64,000 nucleotides of DNA from Ignavibacteria bacterium (GTDB taxonomy: Bacteria > Bacteroidota > Ignavibacteria > Ignavibacteriales > SURF-24), in contig JAAXKQ010000005.1 in assembly GCA_025612245.1 (NCBI GenBank), positions 196,009 through 260,008 on the forward strand, in the 5' to 3' direction. Position 1 is the first letter of the stretch; each line of letters opens with the position of its first letter. The notes under the pieces were generated by a model. The model had not been told where the DNA came from and did no database searches. It saw only the letters and a list, made by a program, of their open reading frames with translations. The position numbers and the translations under genes were made by a program. Below, in pieces: positions 32,021 through 40,596 of this stretch.

Positions 32021-33277
32021 TTATTCGATTATTGACTTATATACCAATTCCCTGAATTCTTTAAAGATCGGGTAATAAAAATTGGGGACAAATTGTGTCA
32101 TAAGTATTAATATCAAATCCTTTTTAGGATCAATATAAAAGTAGGTATTTGCTGATCCCGACCACCAGTAGGAACCAGCAGAGCCGGTAAAAGTCGATTG
32201 ATTACTATCCTTTGCAACTGCAAAGCCGAATCCGAATCCCATTCCGGATAGCAGTGGTCCAAAGAAACTGTCATCAGGCATTACCTCATTTGATATCTGA
32301 TTCGTGGTCATTAGTTCAACGGTATTACTTTTTAAGATTCTTATTCCGTTGTAGATACCTTTGTTGAGAAGCATTTGTGAGAATATCATATAATCTTTTG
32401 CTGTCGAAATAAGTCCCCCATTTCCTGAAAAGAACTTTACTTTTGCCGACACGTTGTTTATTTCGGGATTTAACAAAGCTTTAATCCCGCCGGAATCGGC
32501 AGGGCAGAAAACGGCTGTAACCCGGTTGAGCTTTTCTTCAGGAACAGAATAACCAGTATCATCCATATGTAAGGGCATAAATATTCTTTCTCTTAAGAAT
32601 TGATCAAAAGGCATTCCGGAAATGACTTCTACCAGATACGCAACTACATCCAAAGACCTGCTATAATTCCATCTTGTGCCGGGTTGATATAATAATGGAA
32701 TTTTTGACAGCTTCTGTATCATATCTTTTAACGTTCCATCTGAAAGATAAGCCGCCCTGTACATGGAATCGACCGGATTATTCTCTCCGCCACTGGCCAA
32801 TCCAGATGTATGCATAAGGAGGTTGCGGATTGTCATTGGTTTAGCCTGTTCTTCGAGTTTTATTCCGTTTTTATCAATTGAGGAGAAGACTCTTAAGTTT
32901 TTAAATTCGGGAATATACTTGGAAACTGGATCATCCAAGTTAAAACGGCCTTCGTCAAACAATGTCATTAAAGCCACACTTGTAACTGGTTTTGTCATTG
33001 ATGCTATTCTGAAAAAAGCATCTAATTGCATGGGTTTCCCAATGTCCATGCTTCCAAATTTATCAAAACTAATGACCTTTCCATTGCGGGCAATCATGGT
33101 AACCATGCCCGGAAGTTTCTTTTCATCAACGTATTTTTGCATTAAAGTATTTACAAAACCTAAACTGTCTGATGACAATCCGGCTTCTCCGGGTTGAGAG
33201 GCTGGCAACATGGTTTTCTGCTGCGGATAACCAATAGTGTAAAAAAGAAAAAGGAAAAAAATAAGAGTGTTTCTCAT
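32021..33277 (-). CDS. Exported class C beta-lactamase-like serine hydrolase
   Basis: A 418-residue exported protein with a signal peptide (1-19). It has the penicillin-binding/class C fold: S93-x-x-K96 (ASMTKPVTS), a YSR in place of the YxN motif (WNYSRSLDVVAYLVE) and SGSANTYFYIDP near the third motif. Many such proteins are esterases or D-amino-peptidases rather than beta-lactamases, and the changed second motif fits that. No regulator of the AmpR type is adjacent. Confidence 0.85.
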   Translation of the reverse strand: MRNTLIFFLFLFYTIGYPQQKTMLPASQPGEAGLSSDSLGFVNTLMQKYVDEKKLPGMVTMIARNGKVISFDKFGSMDIGKPMQLDAFFRIASMTKPVTSVALMTLFDEGRFNLDDPVSKYIPEFKNLRVFSSIDKNGIKLEEQAKPMTIRNLLMHTSGLASGGENNPVDSMYRAAYLSDGTLKDMIQKLSKIPLLYQPGTRWNYSRSLDVVAYLVEVISGMPFDQFLRERIFMPLHMDDTGYSVPEEKLNRVTAVFCPADSGGIKALLNPEINNVSAKVKFFSGNGGLISTAKDYMIFSQMLLNKGIYNGIRILKSNTVELMTTNQISNEVMPDDSFFGPLLSGMGFGFGFAVAKDSNQSTFTGSAGSYWWSGSANTYFYIDPKKDLILILMTQFVPNFYYPIFKEFRELVYKSIIE

Positions 33278-33577
33278 ATTTAGTCCATGCTAAATGTTGG
33301 CAGTGCTATTATATAGTACAAATACGGTCTAGTATGTCCGGAAGAAGTTTATATCTCCTATAGCTATGGAAGTGCAGCCTGTTATCAGTAATCTTGTTGA
33401 CCAGATTTTTCTATTCATCTGTCTTGGATATTTCCGGTAAAAATTATCGTACAAGAATATTGGCTTCCACTTCATTAGGACTGTGCTTAAATGCTTTTTT
33501 GTCCCTACGTGCTGCCGCGACAAAAAAAACTCCGGGTCTATTTGCTAAAAAATGTAGTTCCTGTTTCTCCGATTTTT
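33278..33577. other. Intergenic region with a possible gene remnant
   Basis: A 300-bp gap. A minus-strand open frame at 33329-33523 (KHLSTVLMKWKPIFLYDNFY) has protein-like composition but no recognisable family, start site or partner. It may be a relic and is not called as a gene. Confidence 0.3.
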
Positions 33578-33991
33578 CTAGGAAAAATGTAAAATCTTAT
33601 CGTTTCTTCTTATACCTAATATTATCAGGCCGACGAAAATTATTATTGCGGCTGAATCTGTCAGTACATTATTTATACCGTTTATATCTTTTAGAAGAGT
33701 GCTTCCCAAAATAATAACCCAGCGGGCAAGTATAATAATTGCAATTATCCAGGCGGCAAATTTCACATTTGCAGAATCTTTATGAAATGCCATTATAAGG
33801 AATGCAATTCCAAAAATTAAATTTTCAATTGTAATGATGTGCCAAACGTAGAAAATTGTTGTTTTTGTGGATACCCCGAAATTTGCTGCCTCTGTTATAG
33901 GGAAAACAGCAGTATGTCCATTCAATGCATGTGAAATACTGAAAAGAATTGAAAGGATCCCTACGATTAAAAAATAGACGTTAACTTTCAT
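33578..33991 (-). CDS. Small four-span membrane protein of unknown function
   Basis: A 137-residue protein with four hydrophobic spans (about 3-23, 50-70, 78-97 and 112-130). A histidine (SHALNG) lies at the end of the first span and another (WHII) in the second, a pattern seen in small DoxX-like and uncharacterised membrane families. No function can be assigned. It is a single gene between other small minus-strand membrane genes. Confidence 0.65.
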   Translation of the reverse strand: MKVNVYFLIVGILSILFSISHALNGHTAVFPITEAANFGVSTKTTIFYVWHIITIENLIFGIAFLIMAFHKDSANVKFAAWIIAIIILARWVIILGSTLLKDINGINNVLTDSAAIIIFVGLIILGIRRNDKILHFS

Positions 33992-34200
33992 TTTATACCC
34001 TCCAACTATTGTTTTGGCTATAAAGATAAAAAATCGCTCTATAAATTTAATATCACTACCTCATTTATCAAAAATTCATTTTCAGGACGGCTAATGTGGA
34101 AAGTCAAGGAATGAGAAATCAAATCCTGGTCAGGTGGGCTGAAGACTACCTGCATTAAACTGAACTGTATTCAGGTAGTCCATTATCTGTGGCAGTCCAG

Positions 34201-34674
34201 TTAATCCATAGCACTTTTTATACGTCTTTCAAACACTGTTGCGGCAGCGGCAATTGCGGCAGAGACAAGAATCATAAAAAGACCGATAGCAGCACCGCCA
34301 GTAATGTCATCCTCCTTGCCTCTCTGAACTAGAAAAAGATAAGCTTCCGCTCCAAGAATAAACCCGACAAGAGACATCCCGCAATGTTTTATAGTCCGCA
34401 CGGCTTTTAGAGAACGTGCTGAAAAAACGTCATTTTGTCCTATAAATCCCAAGAGCTTGAATGCCTGATAGAGCGCTACGAAAAACGAAATGGAAGCGAT
34501 GTAGGCATATGCCAGGAAAGGATCGTTGAAATATATTTGAAAGACCGTGGAGTGCGCGTTTCTGCCTTCAAGGTGAGGTTCCCAAAGCATGAGAACGAGA
34601 GCGCCGATGCCAATGAGAAAAACTATTATCTGAAGAAATATTGTTGAGCTTCTTTTCATCTGAGTGTTTTGCAA
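34201..34674 (-). CDS. DUF2975-type membrane protein
   Basis: A 157-residue protein with four hydrophobic spans that fits the DUF2975 family (LLGFIGQNDVFSARSLKAVRTIKHCGM is the typical central block). In other bacteria these genes usually precede a YozG-like Cro/CI regulator; none is seen here, so the pair is incomplete. Role unknown. Confidence 0.7.
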   Translation of the reverse strand: MQNTQMKRSSTIFLQIIVFLIGIGALVLMLWEPHLEGRNAHSTVFQIYFNDPFLAYAYIASISFFVALYQAFKLLGFIGQNDVFSARSLKAVRTIKHCGMSLVGFILGAEAYLFLVQRGKEDDITGGAAIGLFMILVSAAIAAAATVFERRIKSAMD

Positions 34675-34896
34675 AATGTTTATAATTACATCTTGATTAT
34701 GTTGTCACTGTTCAAAACTTAATCCATCCAATTTAGGGAAATTATGCATTATAATAAAGCAATTGCTTATCAGCTATGACTGAAAGTAGGGGAAAATAGT
34801 AAAAAAATCAAAGCCTGATTATAAGAGCAAACGGACTTTTGGAGAGCCACAGCAACTGGATGGTTGAATATTGGCGAGTTTCGATGTCCGTTTTTC

Positions 34897-35532
34897 TTAT
34901 TTATCAACCTGGGGCCTTTCGGCGATATATTGCAGTATCGGAGCTGCACTCATCTTCCAATTGCGAAATAAGAGACGGTACATTCGAACGAATAAGGCAA
35001 AAATCATGTAGCCGATTGCAGCGCCGAGCGTGTTAAATATAACGTCGTTGATGTCGGCGACACGGAATGTAATATCTGCCATGAACCCCGATATCAACTG
35101 CAGTAACTCGATAGCGATGCTAAAGAGCGCGCCGGCAAGGGCTACTCTTTTCATGCGGAAATTGGTAATGAACGGCAGTCCGAAGCCGAACGGCACCATA
35201 AGAAGAACGTTAAGAAGCGAGGTCTTTACGTCCCCTGGTGTGAGCGTGGCAAGCGGAATAAGATTAAGGCTTTTTTCTGCTCTAAGGCCATTGAGCATCA
35301 GGTTTGGCACAAAGTGCTTTAGAAGAAGCAGGGATTGAAACTGGAACAGTGTGTAATCGAAAACCTTATACAGGTATACGTAGAATATGGTGAAGTACAA
35401 CACATACACTTTACACTTTTTTTTCTTCAGCAGAAAAAAGGCCGAGATGCCGAGCCAAATGGAGCCAAAAAAAAGAAAGGTTGCTAGGTTAATTGCCATG
35501 CTTACACTCTTATAATCCATGATGTCCCTCAA
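34897..35532 (-). CDS. VanZ-family membrane protein
   Basis: A 211-residue membrane protein with about five spans. The VanZ signature is clear: LLNVLLMVPFGFGLPFI near 105 and SIAIELLQLISGFMADITF with ADINDVIFNTLGAAIGY near 150-180. VanZ-like proteins give low-level glycopeptide tolerance in some Gram-positives, but the family is broad and the role in a Gram-negative envelope is unknown. Confidence 0.85.
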   Translation of the reverse strand: MRDIMDYKSVSMAINLATFLFFGSIWLGISAFFLLKKKKCKVYVLYFTIFYVYLYKVFDYTLFQFQSLLLLKHFVPNLMLNGLRAEKSLNLIPLATLTPGDVKTSLLNVLLMVPFGFGLPFITNFRMKRVALAGALFSIAIELLQLISGFMADITFRVADINDVIFNTLGAAIGYMIFALFVRMYRLLFRNWKMSAAPILQYIAERPQVDK

Positions 35533-35956
35533 GGTATAATACCAGTTAAGATAAAGTTTTAAATACGGGCGCCAAAAAAGTTAAATAATAATGAAAAAAG
35601 TACTTCAAATCAACAACAATTTATCATATTAAAATTATCGCAAAATCATAATAAAATAATTATATTTCTCTGTCTTTTTTATTGAAACTTTATGTATCTC
35701 CAATTTGAATTTTGGATCATAAAAAGAATTGATGATAAAGCATCTGCCATACCTTTGATAACCTCTACTTTGTAGTTATGTATATAACTGTTCGAATTAT
35801 ATAAATCTGGAGTCCCTTGCCAGGTAGTATCGTTTTTAAGCAGTGTTAAGGATAATTACTTCTTCTTTATTATAAATGCCTTACTCAGAGAACAAGTTCT
35901 CTGAATTAGTTCGTGTTTTTTGCAGTAATTATTAATTGTTTAATTCGATTAAAATA
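35533..35956. other. Control region upstream of the peptide-export cluster
   Basis: A 424-bp AT-rich gap between the divergent VanZ and exporter genes, without a coding frame. It holds the palindrome at 35885-35904. A weak promoter match follows (TTTG at 35919-35922, then TAATTCGA 18 bases on), too poor to call. Confidence 0.4.
35885..35904. promoter_or_regulatory. Perfect inverted repeat, candidate operator
   Basis: TCAGAGAAC (35885-35893), AA, GTTCTCTGA (35896-35904): nine-base perfect arms with a two-base centre. It is too tight for a terminator and has no T tract, so a dimeric-regulator binding site is more likely. It lies 53 bp before the exporter start codon. No regulator gene sits next to it. 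Confidence 0.5.
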
Positions 35957-38128
35957 ATGTCTCTGATTCCATCACTTATGTTGAAAATATTACGTAAAAG
36001 GTTCCCATTAGTCCGGCAATATGATCAAATTGACTGCGGTCCTGCTTGTTTGCTAAGCATTTTGAAATATTACTCCGGTAATACATCCCTCGTGCATATG
36101 AGGGAATTGTGCAATACAGGCACGAATGGCAGCACAATGTTCGATGTTATTAATGCTGCAAAAGAGATCGGTTTCGATGCTTTCGGTGCTGAAGGAGAAT
36201 ATGAAGATTTGGAGAAAGAGGCAATGCCATGCATTGCTCATCTTGTTATTGAGGAAAAGCTAAACCACTTTGTAGTTATTTATAAAATCGACAAAAACAG
36301 AGTCTTTATTGCTGATCCCGGTAAGGGCCGATATTACCTTGCTAAAGAAGAGTTCTTAAGAATATGGAAAAGCAGGTCTGTGGTTTTGTTAAAACCGGAC
36401 AGGGATCTAATGAATCTTGAAGCACCCGTATGGTATAAATGGATTATGTCATATATTCATAAAGAAGATACCTGGGTGTATCAGTCTTTATTTTTAGGAA
36501 TAATATATACTATAATCTCACTTCTGACTTCTGTGTTTGTTCAGATGATTATCGATAAATATATACCGGAACAAAAAACCTGGAAAGTGCTTTACACCGG
36601 ATTGTTATTGCTGATATTACTTGGAATAAAGGTTTTAGCGGGTTTCTTCAGACAGCGCTTTTTAGTAGAACTTAATAACCGCATAAGCCTCAATATTAAC
36701 GCCGACTTTATTTCTCACATTTTTAAGCTGCCTAAGAAGTTTTTTGATACTCGAAAAGCCGGAGACATTACCTCCAGAATTAACGATGCAATAAAAATTC
36801 AGCAATCTGTCCTTCAGATTACCGGTACTACAGCCATTGATATACTGATAATAACAGCTTCGTTTATTCTCATATTTCAGTTTTCCAGTGTACTGGCAGG
36901 CATCACACTTTGTATGGTTCCCATTTATCTGGGGACAATGATCTATGGTGCCCTGAAGCTAAAAAAGCATCAACGGGAAGTGATGAAAAATTATTCCCTT
37001 GTTGAAGCTTCATATATAGATACGTTAAATGGTATTGATGAAATTATTAGCTACAGTTCATCTGATTATTTCTCAGATATAAACAGGAAATACTTCAGAA
37101 ATTTCCAGGAAAAGATAAAAGCCCTGGGATTGACCCAATCGAATCTGGCTTTTGTTTCGGATGGCTTGGGTGTCCTTGGTTCCATTCTATTACTGACACT
37201 CGGTTCTGTGATGGTAATTAATAAAGAATTAATGCTCGGTCAAATGATGGGCTCATTTACTCTTTATGGCGCAATTATGCCTTCTATTAATAGAATGGTT
37301 GATTCAATTGTAGGGTTGCAGGGTGCGTCAATTGCTTCGCAGAGACTAATGGACCTTTTCCTGGTAAAAACTGAAAATGCATCTGGCACGGGGGTAGAAC
37401 CCGATTGGAAAGGAATTGAGCTGAAAAATGCCGGATTTGGCTGGAATAACAGAAATCCGCTATTTAAAGATGTTAATATGCAGATCCCAAAGGGACTGAT
37501 AACCGCTCTTTATGGCAAAAGCGGAAGTGGTAAAAGCACAATTGTCCAGATCCTTCAGAGAAAATATGAGCTTACAGAAGGCTGCATGTTCTATAATAAT
37601 ATTGATGCAGGTTCAATTAGTCTGGATGTTTATAGAAAAAAAATTGCGGTTGTTCCTCAGAATATAAAAATATTTAACGGCACGTTGCTTGAAAATATAC
37701 TAATGGGAAGAAATCTTCCTTCAGTAGATGAGCTCAATGATAGAATTAAGCTTCTGGGGTTTGATGATTTTTTTAAAAGATTTGAATGGGGCTACTTTAC
37801 AATTCTTGGAGAAGATGGTCGCCATCTTTCAGGCGGGGAAAAGCAGGTAATAGCTCTTGTCAGGGCACTGTTCGACAAACCCGATCTCCTTATAATTGAT
37901 GAAGGACTAAGCGGATTGGATCACGACCTTGAAGCGATGATATTTGCTAGGTTGAAAGATTATTCCAAAGACCACGGGGTTTTTATAATAACTCATAATA
38001 CTCAAATACTTGGAAGATGTGAGCATATATACAGGCTCGGGGACGGAAAGATTAGAATTGAAGGTAATCCACTCATTAATAATGATAAACAAAAAGCTTA
38101 TGAAACAAAAAATATTGGACTTAATTAA
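35957..38128 (+). CDS. C39-peptidase ABC exporter for double-glycine peptides
   Basis: A 723-residue inner-membrane exporter that cuts the leader of a peptide after GG and pumps the core across the membrane. An N-terminal C39 peptidase domain (about 15-140) has the nucleophile C27 in QYDQIDCGPACL, a His in NHFVVIYK and an Asp in IADPGKG. Six membrane spans follow (about 160-430), then the ATPase with Walker A GKSGSGKST, signature LSGGEKQ and Walker B LLIIDEGLS. All catalytic elements are present. I use ATG 35957; TTG 35936 would add seven residues. The next gene overlaps its end by 29 nt. The probable substrate is the peptide encoded at 39744. Confidence 0.93.
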   Translation: MSLIPSLMLKILRKRFPLVRQYDQIDCGPACLLSILKYYSGNTSLVHMRELCNTGTNGSTMFDVINAAKEIGFDAFGAEGEYEDLEKEAMPCIAHLVIEEKLNHFVVIYKIDKNRVFIADPGKGRYYLAKEEFLRIWKSRSVVLLKPDRDLMNLEAPVWYKWIMSYIHKEDTWVYQSLFLGIIYTIISLLTSVFVQMIIDKYIPEQKTWKVLYTGLLLLILLGIKVLAGFFRQRFLVELNNRISLNINADFISHIFKLPKKFFDTRKAGDITSRINDAIKIQQSVLQITGTTAIDILIITASFILIFQFSSVLAGITLCMVPIYLGTMIYGALKLKKHQREVMKNYSLVEASYIDTLNGIDEIISYSSSDYFSDINRKYFRNFQEKIKALGLTQSNLAFVSDGLGVLGSILLLTLGSVMVINKELMLGQMMGSFTLYGAIMPSINRMVDSIVGLQGASIASQRLMDLFLVKTENASGTGVEPDWKGIELKNAGFGWNNRNPLFKDVNMQIPKGLITALYGKSGSGKSTIVQILQRKYELTEGCMFYNNIDAGSISLDVYRKKIAVVPQNIKIFNGTLLENILMGRNLPSVDELNDRIKLLGFDDFFKRFEWGYFTILGEDGRHLSGGEKQVIALVRALFDKPDLLIIDEGLSGLDHDLEAMIFARLKDYSKDHGVFIITHNTQILGRCEHIYRLGDGKIRIEGNPLINNDKQKAYETKNIGLN

Positions 38129-38768
38129 AAATAACAACATTAAAAACTGGCAAATATTCATATTGCTTGTTACACTTGACTTCCTGCAGGAAGCTATTAC
38201 GAATAATTTTGTTTTTACAAAAGAAACATATCACATTCTATTAGCCCCGAAAATGGAAAGTTATCAGATTGATAACATATTTATTATAATGAAACGAAAT
38301 TCAACGTATAGTTACTTATTCATTCCCGTTATTCTCCTTATTCGCATACTCACTGTTACAATGCTAATTCAGCTTTTCTTTTTATTTGGCCGTATGGAAC
38401 TGAAACTAAAAGAGGTTTTCAGAATTGCTTCTTATGGGGTGATTATCTTACTTATAGGATCTCTTGTAAAATCGATTTGGCTGATGTCAATTCCGCGCGA
38501 GCAGCTTACAATAAAGATGTTTAGCCATATGCCTCTTTCACTTACAAATCTGGTTAACCCATATAAGATGGATCATATAATGGTTGGGTTGTTTAACTCA
38601 ATCAATATCTTTGAAATATTGTGGATACTGACGATAGGATTTTTAATTAAGCTTCTTTATAACATTAAATTTACCAAGTCCGTAATTTACTCCCTCGGCG
38701 TCTGGGTATTAGTTCTCATTTTTCAAACAGGATTGAATCTTTATGTGGCAAGAGTTTTTCATGGATAG
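38100..38768 (+). CDS. Membrane protein of the peptide-export cluster
   Basis: A 222-residue protein, not recognised, with about five hydrophobic spans (near 15-35, 72-100, 115-135, 163-185 and 195-215). The chosen start, ATG 38100 (MKQKILDL), overlaps the exporter gene by 29 nt; ATG 38082 is an alternative. Its 3' end overlaps the MauE-like gene by eight bases, so it is translated as part of this operon. By position it may be an accessory or immunity-type protein, but no motif supports either. Confidence 0.7.
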   Translation: MKQKILDLIKNNNIKNWQIFILLVTLDFLQEAITNNFVFTKETYHILLAPKMESYQIDNIFIIMKRNSTYSYLFIPVILLIRILTVTMLIQLFFLFGRMELKLKEVFRIASYGVIILLIGSLVKSIWLMSIPREQLTIKMFSHMPLSLTNLVNPYKMDHIMVGLFNSINIFEILWILTIGFLIKLLYNIKFTKSVIYSLGVWVLVLIFQTGLNLYVARVFHG

Positions 38769-39156
38769 GGTGAACAAAAATACATTAGCCAAGATATTTA
38801 GATATATTCTGGCACTTATCTATCTTGTTTCAGCAGTACTGAAACTAATTGATTTTGAGGCTACTGCAGTAATGATCAAAGAGATTGTTCAACTTGACCT
38901 TTTATATGTCAGGACTGCTCTTCTAATATTGATATTACTGGAGGCTTCTGTTGCCACTGCATTGGTATTAGACCTTATGAAAAGATTTACAAGGGCGCTT
39001 CTATTTGCCTTATCTGGATTTTTCATCATTTTCAATATAGCGCTGATTCTGAATGGATTTGACAATTGCGGATGTTATGGTGCCTCAATTAAACAATCTC
39101 CAAATCTAAGCCTGATAAAGAACATTTTAATAGTTTTAATGACTTTTATGATATAA
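38761..39156 (+). CDS. MauE/DoxX-like membrane protein
   Basis: A 131-residue protein with four spans. It matches the MauE family by IFRYILALIYLVSAVLKLIDF at the start and by the conserved pair C103-G-C105 in GFDNCGCYGAS. MauE, with MauD, is needed for correct disulfide formation in methylamine dehydrogenase; relatives feed electrons to or from periplasmic thioredoxins. The ATG overlaps the previous stop codon (ATGGATAG), a clear translational-coupling start, and a TlpA-like gene follows 13 bases later. Inferred role: redox partner of that thioredoxin during peptide maturation. Confidence 0.85.
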   Translation: MDRVNKNTLAKIFRYILALIYLVSAVLKLIDFEATAVMIKEIVQLDLLYVRTALLILILLEASVATALVLDLMKRFTRALLFALSGFFIIFNIALILNGFDNCGCYGASIKQSPNLSLIKNILIVLMTFMI

Positions 39157-39169
39157 TGGAATATTGGAT

Positions 39170-39667
39170 ATGTACAAAAAAGTTTCGGTGATATGCTTTC
39201 TAATTATATTTTCCGGGATTACCGTATGGCTTTATTTGAATAGTTCCTCAAAAGACAGGTTCCCGCTAGGCAGCAATATGCCTTCTTTTACCTTTCGGAG
39301 CATATCAGGTGTAAAATCGATTGCTAAGGATCCAAATAAAAAAATTATGATTGTCCTTTTCTCATTAAACTGTGCTCATTGTAAAGCATTTTTAGCTGAT
39401 CTGGATAAGAATATATCGAAGTTTAAGGATACAGGGATTTATCTTTTTGCCCAGGAAGAGAGGATATTTGACATAATGAAAAGCCATACTAACAAAACTT
39501 ATTTAAGCCTTGGAAGCTCGGGAAATGTACAGTTCGGCTTTTTCAGTTTAGATGGCTCAAGGGATAAGTTCAAAACTTCTGCTGTACCGTCGATTTTTGT
39601 GTTTGAAAACAATAAACTGATTAAAAAATTCAACGGATCACCAAGTATAAACAGGGTTCTGAATTGA
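39170..39667 (+). CDS. Membrane-anchored TlpA-like thioredoxin
   Basis: A 165-residue thioredoxin-fold protein held by an N-terminal span (MYKKVSVICFLIIFSGITVW) and facing the periplasm. The active site is C68-A-H-C71 (LNCAHCKAFL) with a cis-proline loop SAVPSIFVF. A TTG two codons upstream (39164) could also start translation. Pairing with MauE resembles the MauE-MauD arrangement. With a four-cysteine peptide gene directly downstream, disulfide formation or proof-reading in that peptide is the simplest inferred job. Confidence 0.87.
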   Translation: MYKKVSVICFLIIFSGITVWLYLNSSSKDRFPLGSNMPSFTFRSISGVKSIAKDPNKKIMIVLFSLNCAHCKAFLADLDKNISKFKDTGIYLFAQEERIFDIMKSHTNKTYLSLGSSGNVQFGFFSLDGSRDKFKTSAVPSIFVFENNKLIKKFNGSPSINRVLN

Positions 39668-39670
39668 AAT

Positions 39671-39708
39671 TAGCTCAGCTATGAGGTCCGGAAAGATTAT
39701 CTGAGCTA
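39671..39708. repeat. Hairpin repeat copy 1, upstream of the peptide gene
   Basis: Eight-base perfect arms TAGCTCAG (39671-39678) and CTGAGCTA (39701-39708) around a 22-base loop containing TATGAGGTCCGGAAAGATTA. It starts four bases after the thioredoxin stop codon. The second copy at 39930-39965 differs by only two bases across the shared core, so the pair flanks the peptide gene. There is no T tract, so it is not an ordinary terminator. Confidence 0.75.
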
Positions 39709-39743
39709 AATAACACAACAAACAAAATAAACATGAGGTAAAA

Positions 39744-39911
39744 ATGAAAAAGTTAAATGAGAACCAAACTATAGCTATCATTGGTGGAGAGGTATGTCCA
39801 GATAATTGCGTTCGCTTAAGCTTTTTAGAGCAGGCATACGGGTACCAGTTTATTATGGATCACGGATGGTGGGAAGAGTTCGTTTATTGTGCTGATGTTT
39901 TAGATTGCTAG
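39744..39911 (+). CDS. Double-glycine-leader peptide precursor with four cysteines
   Basis: A 55-codon gene. The first 15 residues (MKKLNENQTIAIIGG) are a classic leader ending in GG, the cut site of C39 exporters. The predicted 40-residue core starts EVCPDNCVRL and has Cys at 18, 22, 49 and the C-terminus (55), a WW pair at 42-43 and several other aromatic residues. It is strongly acidic (eight Asp/Glu against one Arg), unlike most cationic bacteriocins. GAGGT lies five bases before the ATG. The C39 exporter and a MauE/TlpA redox pair lie just upstream. A disulfide-linked secreted peptide, bacteriocin or signal, is inferred; its activity is unknown. Confidence 0.8.
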   Translation: MKKLNENQTIAIIGGEVCPDNCVRLSFLEQAYGYQFIMDHGWWEEFVYCADVLDC

Positions 39912-39929
39912 TATTTTCTTAGGTGAGTC

Positions 39930-39965
39930 AGCTCAGATATGAGGTCCGGAATGATTATCTGAGCT
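39930..39965. repeat. Hairpin repeat copy 2, downstream of the peptide gene
   Basis: Arms AGCTCAG (39930-39936) and CTGAGCT (39959-39965) around a loop containing TATGAGGTCCGGAATGATTA. It is a near-exact direct repeat of 39671-39708, 259 bp away, placed 18 bases after the peptide stop codon. Confidence 0.75.
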
Positions 39966-40014
39966 ACTTTATAGCTAAATGGTAACAATTATTTAATTAT
40001 AAAGGATAAAGTTT

Positions 40015-40596
40015 TTGAAGAAACTAATAATTTCTGTGGCTGTTACATTTATTCTACTTGTGGCCGTAATTCTGGTGAAAAATGAGAAGAGCGCAGGACT
40101 TGAGACAAAAGGATTCTGTATTGAAAACAGATATAATATATTAAATAATGAAATGGACTTGCGTTTACAGCTGGTAGGGCAGAAAATTCCGATAGAGGAT
40201 AATTCACACTGCAGCAAAATAATCCTTGCCAACATGGAAAGGGATAATAAGACCTATGATTTCAGGAGAGATCTGGAATCTGCAATGGAATATTATTCTG
40301 ATAAAAAGGATTCTTTACAAGATTTGAAAGATACTAAGCTTATATATTTAACAAGGGATGAGGCCTCCCCGGTACTGGGTACAATACGGAAAAAATATAA
40401 AGATAAGGTCAAAATATCAAAAGAATCATCCGATGTTTTGGCGGAGAAATTCTCGATACCGCCGAAGGGAGTTATAGTTCTTTATCTTAATAAAGATAAT
40501 ATTTGTCTCTATGCTTATTATCTTGAACAGAACAATGCGCGTAAAGTAATGGAGAATTCACCAGTAATATTTCAACTAATTAAAAATGTTAAATGA
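40015..40596 (+). CDS. Membrane-anchored protein of unknown function in the cluster
   Basis: A 193-residue protein starting at TTG 40015 behind AAAGGA. Residues 4-22 are a single N-terminal span, so the rest should be periplasmic. The body has a mixed alpha/beta rhythm (KLIYLTRDEASPVLGTIRKK, PPKGVIVLYLNKDNICLYAY) faintly like a thioredoxin fold, but there is no CxxC. Three scattered cysteines are present. Its end overlaps the next gene (ATGA). I do not recognise the family; a binding or chaperone role for the peptide is possible. Confidence 0.65.
   Translation: MKKLIISVAVTFILLVAVILVKNEKSAGLETKGFCIENRYNILNNEMDLRLQLVGQKIPIEDNSHCSKIILANMERDNKTYDFRRDLESAMEYYSDKKDSLQDLKDTKLIYLTRDEASPVLGTIRKKYKDKVKISKESSDVLAEKFSIPPKGVIVLYLNKDNICLYAYYLEQNNARKVMENSPVIFQLIKNVK

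Noticed and set aside
32021-33277. True AmpC beta-lactamase
   Set aside because: The SxxK motif is present, but the second motif is YSR instead of YxN and there is no AmpR neighbour. A generic serine hydrolase is safer.
33329-33523. Minus-strand open frame of 64 codons
   Set aside because: Protein-like stretches occur, but there is no recognisable family, start signal or conserved partner. It may be a relic and was only noted.
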